DNA of 64,000 bases from Prostheceraeus crozeri (Eukaryota > Platyhelminthes > Polycladida > Euryleptidae): assembly GCA_907163375.1 (NCBI GenBank), contig CAJQUW010007530.1:310001-374000 (forward strand), written 5' to 3'. Position 1 is the stretch's first letter. Each line of letters begins with the position of its first letter. The notes under the pieces were generated by a model that worked only from the letters and a program-made list of their open reading frames with translations, was not told where the DNA came from and ran no database searches. The translations under genes and the position numbers were made by a program. Positions 44,001 to 52,814 of this stretch are shown here, in pieces.

Positions 44001-44898
44001 ACCCTACATAGATAATAACAGTCAAAAACGTGCACTCGCCCAAAATAATTTTGAAAAGGATTTTTGTAAATATAAGAATAACAGTCTTTTCGGAAAGACC
44101 ATGGAGGATGTTAGAAAACATATGAACTACAAACTAGTCGTTGATGAACAAAAATATCACAAATTGACCTCATCACCTCTTTTCATTGATAGAGACATCA
44201 TCGATGAGGATCTTGTAGGTGTTAAAATGATTAAATCAGAAGTTGAGTTGTGCAAACCCATCTATATTGGGCAAGCCGTTTCCAAGCTTGAAATGTATCA
44301 ACTCTTCTACAAAATATTAAAACCATGCCCTCTCGTAAAAAAGGTTCGCTTGCTGGGTGGTGATACAGATAGTTTCTTTTTAGGAATTACCACTCAAAAA
44401 GATTTAAATTTTAATGAAGTAGGCAAGTCATTAGAAAAATATTTCGACACATCTAACTACAATCCCACTCATCCACTCTATTCCATACAGAATAAAGCCA
44501 AACTTGGTTGTTTTAAGGATGAAACAGCAGGAAAGGAAATAGATGAAATGATTCTCCTCCGTCCTAAAATGTATTCCATGAAATTAAAAGAATGTGCAGA
44601 TAGTATTAAGCGTCCTAAAGGTATATCAAAATCCATTGTTCACAAAATGAAACATCGGTCCTATAAGAAGGCCTATCAAAATAAAACTATAAAGTTTGTC
44701 AATATGACAATCTTAAAATCTCAAGTTCATACTGTGAAAACGCACACGTTCAAGAAACGAGCGCTTTCAGCATGGGAGGATAAGAGGTGTTGGATAGGAC
44801 ATAACACATCTCTTCCACATGTACATCCTGACACAAACATACCTCCACCCAAAAGAATAAAACTCACGCTACCACATTCAGGAGATGTATTGACATAA
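41089..44898 (+). pseudogene. Protein-primed DNA polymerase B (pPolB) of the Polinton
   Basis: Replicative polymerase of the element, family B with protein priming. The N-terminal part carries two C2H2 zinc fingers (CADCGHMFTRNHSLLRH and CDLCPLSF). The 3'-5' exonuclease motifs are visible: YADIECYID (Exo I), FHNFKGYDSHML (Exo II) and AYLELDVILVADVF (Exo III). An HNH-like DHDHITGKFRNALCSKCN segment precedes Exo II, as in many Polinton polymerases. Palm motifs follow: YYDQNNLYGSSLSKPLP (motif A), KNNSLFGKTMED (motif B) and GGDTDSFFLGI (motif C). All main catalytic motifs are present, but the gene is not one continuous frame: it is broken, with about one or two breaks. It is transcribed toward the penton-like genes. 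Confidence 0.9.
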
Positions 44899-45224
44899 TC
44901 AACTTTAACTCAGTATTTTGATGTTGCTTTTTGTAGATATACATGGTTGTTTTATGTATCGCATGAGATCGTTTCTTCCTTGTGAATATATGCCTATAGT
45001 CAGCCCATTCCCCCTTTATCTGTGAAAAGACTTTTTCATACACATATTTTTATTTCAATAAACATATCACAATGACTTCACTTTGTTTTCCGAAACACTT
45101 AAAATACGAGGGATTGAGTATCTTTCACATGGATGCACTCTTGTAAACCATTGGTAATTTTGATAGCAATAGAGGGTATAGTTTGTTTGACGACTGGATG
45201 ATAGAAAATAGATTCAAACATCTT
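44899..45224. other. Intergenic between convergent Polinton genes
   Basis: About 325 bp between the end of the polymerase and the end of the penton-like gene remains. It contains AATAAACAT near 45,057, a possible polyadenylation signal for the plus-strand transcript. Confidence 0.5.
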
Positions 45225-46627
45225 CTAGACTATTCCATATGAAGCGTCTTTATCATGAATGAAATCACGTAAAATGTATTCTTTTTTCTCACCAACAGAA
45301 ATAGGAAGAATCAAATCACTTTGAATGTAAAGGTGCTGTTCATGTTCATCAAGTGTCATTGGTGTTTCTATACCAATCGTATGCGCAGCAGTAAACACAG
45401 TTTGTAGCATTGAAAAACCAAAGAGTTTGACATATTTTTACTCAATTGACATTGAATGTCATCACCCAGTTTCAGAACAACGCGTTGATTTTCAATTGAA
45501 AACGAAATGTGGTGTGTCTTTACATCATATTTACTTTTCATCACATGCTTCAACTTCTGTTGTATATAAGGATTTACTACATGAATGAAGCTTTCAACTG
45601 TATGATATAGACGCGGCATTATATTGATAGCAACTTTAGATTCTTGATAAGACTGGTAAATTTTCTTGATGCGATCACCATAGATGTCAACCCACCATTC
45701 ATCATTAACTGAATCAGCTTTAGTGTGATATTAATGAGAAGCATACACCAGACCGCTTCCAATAATAGGGGTTGGATGTCTTACAAAATGACGCAAGGTT
45801 GGAGAGAAATAAACTGTAAGTTTGTCATTATATTTCTGAATAACCAACTTATTTTTGTCCGCCATAATTTTCTCTCCATACTTCTTACCCACAGTCTCAT
45901 TCCATCGCTTTACAAACTCAATAAGTGATAAAGGTTGAACACCACGCTTTTTCAGAATGATGCGTTCTTCGCATTCTACAACATCTTCATCAAATATTTT
46001 AACTTTATAATGAAATTTGTTGATTCGATTTGAATAAACTTTTTTAACATTTGCAGTAGCAATTGACGTTAGATGTAGTCCATGACCAAAACCGAGATGT
46101 GGATAGAATTCATTATCCAACCTCAGTGTAAGACCTTTAGTAAAAGAATGAAAGCGAAGGAACTGTCTCCCACTCCGATGATAGATAGTAAACTCATAAA
46201 CTTTCTGATCCTTATTCTTCATGATGGAAGTATTACCACTGTTGAATGCCTTAATAATTTTCTCATTCCCAAATGGACCATAATAATCTGATTTTATCTG
46301 AATCCATTCATAGTTCCACTTTCCATCTGACGTTAAATTGTATGGGAACTGGAATGCATTATTCATCGTTATTCCATCATGGGTGCGAGGAGTCAATATC
46401 ATTTCTTCCAAATCATTCACATTCTGAATATTGCTATCATAGCAAATACTGGAAACACCTACTTCCCATTCACCTTCTAGATGTAGTGAGCGATTTAATT
46501 CTACTCGAAAGTCTGATGGTTTATTTTTGGGAAATTTATTCATAGAAGCATTACTGGGCAAGTAGATTAGAAACGAGTCCTTATTTTCACTTTCCATATT
46601 ATTCACATTGGAAAAATATATTAGCAT
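45225..46627 (-). pseudogene. Penton-like / minor capsid family protein of the Polinton, paralogue 1, broken
   Basis: The N-terminal part has FLIYLPSNASMNKFP followed by LHLEGEWEVGVSSICYD, the signature LPSNxSxxxFPxN...LxLxGEWEVGL shared by a protein family common in Polintons. The later part has a MPRLYHTVESFIHVVNPYIQ stretch like the second domain of the neighbour at 46,637-48,034. By position and conservation it is a virion structural protein, plausibly the penton or an associated protein; that role is inference. It is in pieces, about one or two breaks. Confidence 0.65.
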
Positions 46628-46636
46628 ACTTTTGCA

Positions 46637-48034
46637 TTAACTCTTCATTCGGAAATGGAGTGTGATACTTGTCACAGCATCTTTATGAAAAGGAATCAAC
46701 GCACCAGCATCGTCATAAATTGCAATATCAATTTGTGGGATGTAGTTTGATTTCAGCTTTGTATAATGCACTTTCTTGAAAGTATGCTCAGATAAAATAC
46801 TGCAGCTTTTTGGCTGGTATGGTATCATTGCTAGCAATGGAGCTTCAACATCTCCCACACGTACATCTTCACCAATATTGGAATATATCTGAAAATAGTT
46901 AATACGACGCGATAGTGACATGTCTGCGCTAGCTTTGATTACAGTACCACTTTTAAAGATATTTTGATCAAAACCCAAAATGTCCATTAGAGTTTTATCC
47001 ATATTTAGTTCAATACCTTTTCCACTTATAGTGAGAGACAAAACACCTTCTTTTTCAGAAAATGAAATTTGTTGGTCATTAATCACTTCATTCAAATAAT
47101 CTACAACCAATTTAACTGAAGTAATAATGCGAGGCATCAACACTCTTGTTTCATGTAAGACAACACCGAAAGGCTCTACACACTTTCTGTATAAAGATAC
47201 GGCCCATTCTGTATCAAATTGATTTGACCTTTCACATGGTAAATGTTGCATATCAAATTTCCCATGAACAGCTGCAGAACGATGTCGTAAGAACTGATGA
47301 AAATCTTTTGAACAAACTAATACTAGATCATCATCATTTAATTTACTTATTGCAATATGATTAGATGATTTGATATAAGTCAATGTTGCCACTTGTTTAC
47401 CATCAACTCGAAGGAGATAATTAAATTTCTTCAATAATGTTTCAGGAGTCATGTTTGTCTTTCTTGGTTTAATCACAATCTTCTTCACCAACGTCTTCTC
47501 ATTTTTTGGAATAAGATCTACATAATAAGCTTCCTCTCGATATATTAACTGTTTATGACCACTTGGGTGGTAATTAACGTTATAATTATCATAGCGTGTT
47601 AAGGCGCTAGCGAGGTAACCTAAATCATTTCTTAAACTTGGACTTAAACCAACAATCCAATCTTTCTCAACTACATGATGTACATAATTATGATCATCAT
47701 TGTGCGGAGTAAATTGGGCAATATGTTTACACGCTTTATTCAAGAAATCATATATAAACTTTTTACATGATAAGAGATCTTTCTTTGGCCACTGTGGAAT
47801 GTATACTCGGCAGCCCTTTTCACATTGGTAAGCAGCTGTGCGTCTCATATTAATAGTCATCACCTCATGATCAAAAGTATAGACACAGTTGCTATGAACA
47901 AGTTGAGTGACACCCACTTCCCACTTTCCATTTAGCTGTTGTGCATGATCAATGGGAGTAGAAAAGAGTGCGGCTCGATTACTAGCAAATCTATTTGTAG
48001 CCGCATTGCTAAGCAAAATATGATAAAACGACAT
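46637..48034 (-). CDS. Penton-like / minor capsid family protein of the Polinton, paralogue 2
   Basis: 465 residues, apparently whole. N-terminus: YHILLSNAATNRF, then QLNGKWEVGVTQLVHSN, the same GxWEVGV signature as its neighbour. Middle: LMPRIITSVKLVVDYLNEVI with a following beta-rich stretch and LMDILGFD. C-terminus: VGDVEAPLLAMIPYQ, then IAIYDDAGALIPFH and SITLHFRMKS, matching the Polinton-wide ending RDDTGxxxPFxxGxVxxTLHFR. The gene is 9 bp upstream of paralogue 1 in the same orientation, so the pair likely arose by tandem duplication. Candidate penton component. Confidence 0.7.
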   Translation of the reverse strand: MSFYHILLSNAATNRFASNRAALFSTPIDHAQQLNGKWEVGVTQLVHSNCVYTFDHEVMTINMRRTAAYQCEKGCRVYIPQWPKKDLLSCKKFIYDFLNKACKHIAQFTPHNDDHNYVHHVVEKDWIVGLSPSLRNDLGYLASALTRYDNYNVNYHPSGHKQLIYREEAYYVDLIPKNEKTLVKKIVIKPRKTNMTPETLLKKFNYLLRVDGKQVATLTYIKSSNHIAISKLNDDDLVLVCSKDFHQFLRHRSAAVHGKFDMQHLPCERSNQFDTEWAVSLYRKCVEPFGVVLHETRVLMPRIITSVKLVVDYLNEVINDQQISFSEKEGVLSLTISGKGIELNMDKTLMDILGFDQNIFKSGTVIKASADMSLSRRINYFQIYSNIGEDVRVGDVEAPLLAMIPYQPKSCSILSEHTFKKVHYTKLKSNYIPQIDIAIYDDAGALIPFHKDAVTSITLHFRMKS

Positions 48035-48057
48035 TTTGATATTGCTGATCTGCGGCT

Positions 48058-48426
48058 TTGCATAACATCATGAAGACTTGGATTTTGGACTCTCTACAAT
48101 ATATCAGAGTTGATCGTGATGGAAACGTACATTTCAAAAATTCTCATGGTCATACATCAAGAGGTATTACATTAACATGGCGACAATTTGTCAACCTCAA
48201 TGATATCATGAGGGATTTGGAATATTTTGAAACATTAAGATTCATCTCCTTGGGTGATCAAGTTTGGATTCAACATTACAAAAATGAAATTCAAATCTGC
48301 CATTCTCATTCCGCAAACTGTTTCTCATTTCGCAAATACAATTGGGAGAAGTATAGAAGATACATACATCGCTCCACCATGACATTTATTCGTCGTGAGT
48401 TCATCGCCCTACTATGCAAATCTTAA
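48058..48426 (+). CDS. Polinton protein with possible PC4-like fold, copy 1
   Basis: About 122 residues. The strands LQYIRVDRDGNVHFK and then RGITLTWRQFVNLNDIMRDL resemble the PC4 coactivator/ssDNA-binding pattern (beta-beta ... GxSLxxxQWxxLKxxI). A second similar half follows (QVWIQHYKNEIQICHSH, then FRKYNWEKYRRYIH). The gene starts 24 bp from the divergent penton-like gene and is followed by a paralogue at 48,449. The PC4 link is by eye only; the pairing with a TBP-like gene downstream makes a transcription role attractive. Confidence 0.5.
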   Translation: MHNIMKTWILDSLQYIRVDRDGNVHFKNSHGHTSRGITLTWRQFVNLNDIMRDLEYFETLRFISLGDQVWIQHYKNEIQICHSHSANCFSFRKYNWEKYRRYIHRSTMTFIRREFIALLCKS

Positions 48427-48448
48427 TCAGACATGACTACCACGCACC

Positions 48449-49099
48449 ATGAGTTGGAAATTAGATTCCCTACAACGTATTGAAATGGATCATGATCGAA
48501 ACGTCCATTTCAAAGATTCAACTGGAAATGTGAGAAGAGAGTTTGCTTTATCTTATCGTCATTTTCAATCTCTACATCATATCATGAAGGATTTGAAATA
48601 CTTCTGTATGAAAAGACATTCACGTATTGGAAATCGCATCTGGTTACGCGTCAACAAACGGCAAATTCAACTCTATCATTCCCAACTCCATACTAACTTC
48701 ACATTTCATCAAGGTAGTTGGGAAAAGTATAAAAGGAAGGTACATCGCTCAATTTACTCATTCTTTCATCATGAAGCGCCATCGCTACACCATCGTCAAC
48801 ATTCTCCGTCGCTTCAGACTCTACACCAAAATCGATCTCACAACATTACACCAACACCTTCCAAACAGCAAGTATTACCCGGGCCGTCCTCAAATGTTAG
48901 CGGTGAAGATGAACAATTCACGGAATCTTCAACTCTTCCCAAATGGGACTGTACAGATTCTCGGCGCCCTTTCTCATTCATCGGCGCAGTCAATGCGCTT
49001 AGAGCTACAGAGACTACTACGTCGGATATGGAAGAGGGAGACGTGTGTGATGTCGAATCTGACTGTGGACAATATGGTGATCTCTACTCTATTGAGTGA
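48449..49099 (+). CDS. Polinton protein with possible PC4-like fold, copy 2, with disordered tail
   Basis: The first ~110 residues are a paralogue of the preceding gene (LDSLQRIEMDHDRNVHFKDS, then LSYRHFQSLHHIMKDLKYF, then SWEKYKRKVHRSIYSFF). The remaining ~105 residues are low-complexity, rich in S, H, Q and P and then acidic (MEEGDVCDVESDCGQYGD). This tail overlaps the TBP-like frame at 48,771 in another frame, so the tail is probably overprinted or one of the two frames is not used. Start chosen at the first ATG, 23 bp after the upstream gene. Confidence 0.5.
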   Translation: MSWKLDSLQRIEMDHDRNVHFKDSTGNVRREFALSYRHFQSLHHIMKDLKYFCMKRHSRIGNRIWLRVNKRQIQLYHSQLHTNFTFHQGSWEKYKRKVHRSIYSFFHHEAPSLHHRQHSPSLQTLHQNRSHNITPTPSKQQVLPGPSSNVSGEDEQFTESSTLPKWDCTDSRRPFSFIGAVNALRATETTTSDMEEGDVCDVESDCGQYGDLYSIE

Positions 49100-49337
49100 A
49101 AGTGTATCATTTTTGAAGATTCGTACCAGCAGTTACAATTTGTGTTATGAACCCGAACTTTTTCCTGCAGCTCTCATTAGTTGTTGGTTACCTGTGCATG
49201 TTGCAATCTTTCATAATGGTAAAGTGATCATTACTGGACTAAAATCTCATGTACAAGCAAATGTGATCCTAGACTATCTCATCGAGTATGTACGTACCCA
49301 GCGGATTGTAAAATCAAAAACAATTTTTCCAACATGA
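48771..49337 (+). CDS. TATA-binding-protein-like protein encoded by the Polinton
   Basis: About 188 residues. Two imperfect repeats match the saddle-shaped core of TBP. Repeat 1: YTIVNILRRFRLYTKIDLTT, then YYPGRPQMLAVKM, then LQLFPNGTVQILGALS. Repeat 2: LTVDNMVIST, then CYEPELFPAALI, then VAIFHNGKVIITGLKSHVQA. In eukaryotic TBP the same places read SYEPELFPGLIY and LLIFVSGKVVLTGAK. Phe is kept at three of the four DNA-kinking positions as I align them (LFP, LFPNG, IFHNG), with Tyr at the fourth. The frame is open from 48,627; the ATG at 48,771 is preferred as it sits just before repeat 1. It ends five bases from the convergent protease gene. A role in recognising the element's TATA boxes is inference. 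Confidence 0.8.
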   Translation: MKRHRYTIVNILRRFRLYTKIDLTTLHQHLPNSKYYPGRPQMLAVKMNNSRNLQLFPNGTVQILGALSHSSAQSMRLELQRLLRRIWKRETCVMSNLTVDNMVISTLLSESVSFLKIRTSSYNLCYEPELFPAALISCWLPVHVAIFHNGKVIITGLKSHVQANVILDYLIEYVRTQRIVKSKTIFPT

Positions 49338-49342
49338 TGTTT

Positions 49343-49804
49343 TTATTTCAAATCATGATAGAACTTACAAATCATTTTTTCATTAGAGGATGGATTACAT
49401 GAAAAGTTTTGAATAACAGATACAAATCGAGATACATGTAAACGTTTTAAGATGAAGTACAGTACAAAAGTACCACACGTTGATGAAAGTGGATGTTGTA
49501 GTATGCGTTCATTTCGCTGATATTGACGCGTATCTTTTCTCAACCACTGCTGTGTTGGTATATTTGGAGGTTGAGCAAGAGAGTCAAATGGTTCACCACG
49601 TCGGTCTTCTCCAATAAAGATCGCTTTCCAATGCTCACCGCCTAAATTCTGCGAATGAGTGTTTAGCACAATAAAGATGGGATAATTATTTACTGCAGGT
49701 GGTAAGGTATCGAGCGAATAGACATTATCGAAAGCTTTCAACGTCGCTTCGTCTGCATTACGCTGTACTTTAGTTTTAATATCGTCAGCAGTCAACCAAC
49801 TCAT
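49343..49804 (-). CDS. Adenain-like cysteine protease of the Polinton
   Basis: 153 residues, the maturation protease of the C5 (adenovirus) type. Candidate catalytic residues are all present: His58 in GGEHWKAIF, Asp74 in EPFDSLAQP, Gln103 in ILQHP and Cys110 in SSTCGTFVLYF. Length is close to other Polinton proteases. The stop of the capsid gene and this start codon share a base (TAATG), so the two are tightly coupled. Whole as far as can be seen. Confidence 0.9.
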   Translation of the reverse strand: MSWLTADDIKTKVQRNADEATLKAFDNVYSLDTLPPAVNNYPIFIVLNTHSQNLGGEHWKAIFIGEDRRGEPFDSLAQPPNIPTQQWLRKDTRQYQRNERILQHPLSSTCGTFVLYFILKRLHVSRFVSVIQNFSCNPSSNEKMICKFYHDLK

Positions 49805-51048
49805 TAACGATTATACTGAAGAATCACGTCACGATACTTTGTAATTTCAATATTTGAATCGAAGACTGCATAAATTAATACATTGATCGTCTCAGGTAGT
49901 GTTCTTTTGAACGTCAAATCCAAACGAATATTATGAGGCACGTTCGCTTGACGACAGGGTGCACTAATATCGCTGTCAGCAGTCAAATCAAATGCATAAA
50001 TAGTATATCCACTCTTAAACTCTTTCATAGTGAGTCCGTTGGTGTCATCCGTATTGTAAAAGCCAAAAACATCCATAAAATCAACATAACTGCGTATAAA
50101 TTGATCCGAAGCAAAATCTGGTTTGTAGGGTGGACCAGGATGACTCACACCATTTACACGTAAAGCAATTTCACTTAACTGATTGTGTTTAAAATTGAAG
50201 GGATTCTTCTTTATATTACCATTAAATGCATCATTTTCAACCATTGCCACCATGAGGAGCTTCGGTGATTCCGATGGAAAGAGGCCATCTTTCATGAAAC
50301 TCTTTTGATCTTTCGGAATTGTAAAGGTGAGAAGCTTTGTATGCTGAATGGGGTAAATGGCATTTTGGCGGTTAAGACCTTCAGCATGTCCTCTAATGAC
50401 ACTTGGATTCGGTACTACTCGACGAATGTAAAGTGCAATATCTTCCACATGAATTCTAAAATTGTCAACTTTAGCAAATGCATTCAGCGCAAATTCAGGC
50501 TTATTCAATGTCAGCTTGAGTCGCATGCTGGTATTACAGAGTAAAAACTTTGACTGTCTAAAGAAGTCTAAATTCAGCGGACCATATAGCTGACATACTT
50601 TACTATCTTTAATCATAGCAGATCGCTTTACAAAGCCACTGTTTGTTTCAGCATTAAATTTTCCTGCTTCATCTCTGTACCATCCCATGGCTTCCATATG
50701 ACTTTTTTGTGCTGCTGGATGAAACTGTGATACATGATTGAAATATGATTGCTGCTCTCCAATCGTTAGAGAAACATCGCGAAGTAATGTAGTCAATGGT
50801 AAATTGTTCAGTCCAAATTTATGTGTATCGTCAATAGCAGTTCCATCTGCTTGCTGAATTCTAAACCTCAAATCAACCATCGCATAACTCAAATCTATGT
50901 AGTCATCACTACCACCAGGAATAACAAATTCAATGGGGCCAGCATTCTCAGCTGTTCGAGGATGATAATCTACAATACTTGAACTAAGAATATCTGTCTG
51001 TATGGCTTGTTGATCAAACAAACAAAACCCGGAAGTTTTACACTCCAT
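49804..51048 (-). CDS. Major capsid protein of the Polinton (double jelly-roll)
   Basis: 414 residues. N-terminal features PIEFVIPGGSDDYIDLSYAM and LRFRIQQADG, then LTTLLRDVSLTIGEQ and FNHVSQFHPAAQK, follow the Polinton major capsid pattern (FxIxGxGxDYIDLxxTxLxVxxKI). The C-terminal half has YTIYAFDLTADSD and IRLDLTFKRTLPETINVLIY, again typical. Immediately upstream is a basic glycine-rich protein and downstream the protease, the standard order of a morphogenesis block. It looks whole. Confidence 0.9.
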   Translation of the reverse strand: MECKTSGFCLFDQQAIQTDILSSSIVDYHPRTAENAGPIEFVIPGGSDDYIDLSYAMVDLRFRIQQADGTAIDDTHKFGLNNLPLTTLLRDVSLTIGEQQSYFNHVSQFHPAAQKSHMEAMGWYRDEAGKFNAETNSGFVKRSAMIKDSKVCQLYGPLNLDFFRQSKFLLCNTSMRLKLTLNKPEFALNAFAKVDNFRIHVEDIALYIRRVVPNPSVIRGHAEGLNRQNAIYPIQHTKLLTFTIPKDQKSFMKDGLFPSESPKLLMVAMVENDAFNGNIKKNPFNFKHNQLSEIALRVNGVSHPGPPYKPDFASDQFIRSYVDFMDVFGFYNTDDTNGLTMKEFKSGYTIYAFDLTADSDISAPCRQANVPHNIRLDLTFKRTLPETINVLIYAVFDSNIEITKYRDVILQYNR

Positions 51049-51050
51049 GA

Positions 51051-51506
51051 TTAGAAGTTATGGCAGCGTCGTCGTTTAGCGCTTGATGAATGATTAGAGC
51101 CTCTGCGACGTTTGCGTGAATGCCTTTTGACTGAAGATCGCACCTTACCAGCTCCGCGATGTTTCCTTCTTCCTTTATTCATTCGTTTAGGCGATTTCTT
51201 TCCTTGAGTAACACCAGCAAAGGTCTGCTTCAATGTTTTTAAACCGCGTTCCTTCCCACGATTCAACAAACTGCTCTTAAAACTTCTACCTCTGGAAAGA
51301 TCACTAGCAACATCACCAGCAAAGCCAACGCCATTACTTAAAACATTTCGTTTTAAAGATCTTCCGACATTGGATATGAGAGGTGCTACAACAGATTTCA
51401 GTGCACCAAGTATGCTACCTCCACGTTGGCGGCGAGCGCCGATGTAAATTTGTCCTCCACCACTTACATAGGAGGGTCGTGAACAAAATGAGGCAGTTGG
51501 ATTCAT
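51051..51506 (-). CDS. Basic Gly-rich minor capsid/core protein (pVI/pX-like)
   Basis: 151 residues. Features: YVSGGGQIYIGARRQRGGSI, then LGALKSVVAPLISNVGRSLK, an amphipathic helix, and a very basic C-terminus (KRHSRKRRRGS, KRRRC). The GGG...RRQRGGS motif followed by an amphipathic helix recalls adenovirus pVI and pX and Polinton minor capsid proteins. It lies two bases upstream of the capsid gene. Role inferred: membrane-active or DNA-condensing virion protein. Confidence 0.7.
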   Translation of the reverse strand: MNPTASFCSRPSYVSGGGQIYIGARRQRGGSILGALKSVVAPLISNVGRSLKRNVLSNGVGFAGDVASDLSRGRSFKSSLLNRGKERGLKTLKQTFAGVTQGKKSPKRMNKGRRKHRGAGKVRSSVKRHSRKRRRGSNHSSSAKRRRCHNF

Positions 51507-51678
51507 AGCTCAAACCCTAAACATTGTTAGTTACAACTTTGCATGAATCACTGTCGATCACTTAGATGAAAGATGTCGGCACGACGCATCCAAGAGTTCA
51601 TACTTGAAGGATAACTAGTCCATTTAACAAGACACCATTCTTCACCTTGTCGTTTTTTACACCGATTGATTTTCTCTA

Positions 51679-52767
51679 CTAATATGTTTCACTTTCAGTG
51701 ACTACCTCAATCTCATCGCGGTAAAAGCTACCCTCAATTTCTTCATTATCGTAATCTTTCAACTTGTAGGTGGTGGGAGAGTCTTTTTGATCAATCCTTG
51801 ATACTGTAAATACCTCCTCTGTCCAATTCGGAAGGTACTCTTTAGCAAAAACACTCTTCACTTTTGAGATACGAACTTTATCACCAATTTTCACATCACT
51901 TTTCACATGAGTGCGTTTACGTTGGAATGATTCGCGCACTTTATCTACATTGTCAGCATTTACATCTACTGGTCTGAGTCCAATAGAACGATGGATAGAG
52001 TGATTGTAGGCATGGAGTGTATCTTGTAGAACCTTTGTCCAATTTTGTGTCAAGTTGGCAGTAAAATGTCGCCACAAGCGATTTTTTAATGTGCGATTAA
52101 AACGTTCAACGAGTGCAGCTTTATAAGCACTCTTTACACTAAACAACTCAATGTCATGCCTCTCAAATAATCTTGTCACATGCTGATTTTCAAACTCTTT
52201 TCCTTGATCACTCTGAATTCTTTTTGGAATGCGACCTTCTCGAAAAATTGTTTGGAATGCTTTTGCTACTCCTTTCCCTTCTTTAGTTTTTAAAGGTTGA
52301 GCCCACGCATAACGCGAGAAAATATCAATGACGGTTAAAATAAAATTATTGCCCGAGTTATGTTTTTAAATGGAGGCAACATCGCACAAATCTGCTTGCC
52401 ACTGTTCATCGATGTCATGAACAATATAATGGCGGGTGCGGTACTTCTTTTTCGCTTGTTTGTGGAGTGTATAGGTAGCCTGACCCTTTAACCATCGTTT
52501 CACTTGTGATTGTGGAAGACCACTCGCTTTTGATAATTTCTTGATCGATGCAAATCCTGCCGGATGTTTTACATCATAATAGATTGACTTCAAACGTTCA
52601 GTCGATGACGACTGACTCTTTTTCCTCCTTCTCATCTTTTTGCTTTCTTGCCTTTCTACATTTACAACAACTGCAGCATTTAGCTTTAGCGGTTTTGCGA
52701 TCGTGTTCACATTGCTTAGGAGTTTCATTGTGAGAGCTGGCGCAGCAAGTGCAAGTGACAACGACAC
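51679..52767 (-). pseudogene. Retroviral-type integrase of the Polinton, broken
   Basis: The N-terminal part (KHPAGFASIKKLSKASGLPQ, VKRWLKGQATYTLHKQAKKK, then DEQWQADLCDV with the first catalytic Asp) and the C-terminal part (YKAALVERFNRTLKNRLWRH with the conserved Glu, YNHSIHRSIGLRPVDV, and a C-terminal SH3-like IGDKVRISK domain) are typical of the Polinton c-integrase. It is the enzyme that makes the 6-bp target duplication. Not one continuous frame; about one or two breaks. Confidence 0.85.
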
Positions 52768-52813
52768 TCACCTCTGGCGGCTGATTACATGGCAAGCAAC
52801 ACATCTGATTCAT
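52598..52813 (-). CDS. Small Cys-rich ORF
   Basis: 71 residues with many Cys pairs (MNQMCCLPCNQPPEV, VTCTCCASSH, AKCCSCCKCRKARKQK). Its ATG is one base after the stop of the next upstream gene (TAATATG), the coupling style used elsewhere in this block, and it overlaps the N-terminal part of the integrase in another frame. It could be a zinc-binding protein or a chance frame. Confidence 0.35.
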   Translation of the reverse strand: MNQMCCLPCNQPPEVSVVVTCTCCASSHNETPKQCEHDRKTAKAKCCSCCKCRKARKQKDEKEEKESVVID

Positions 52814-52814
52814 A

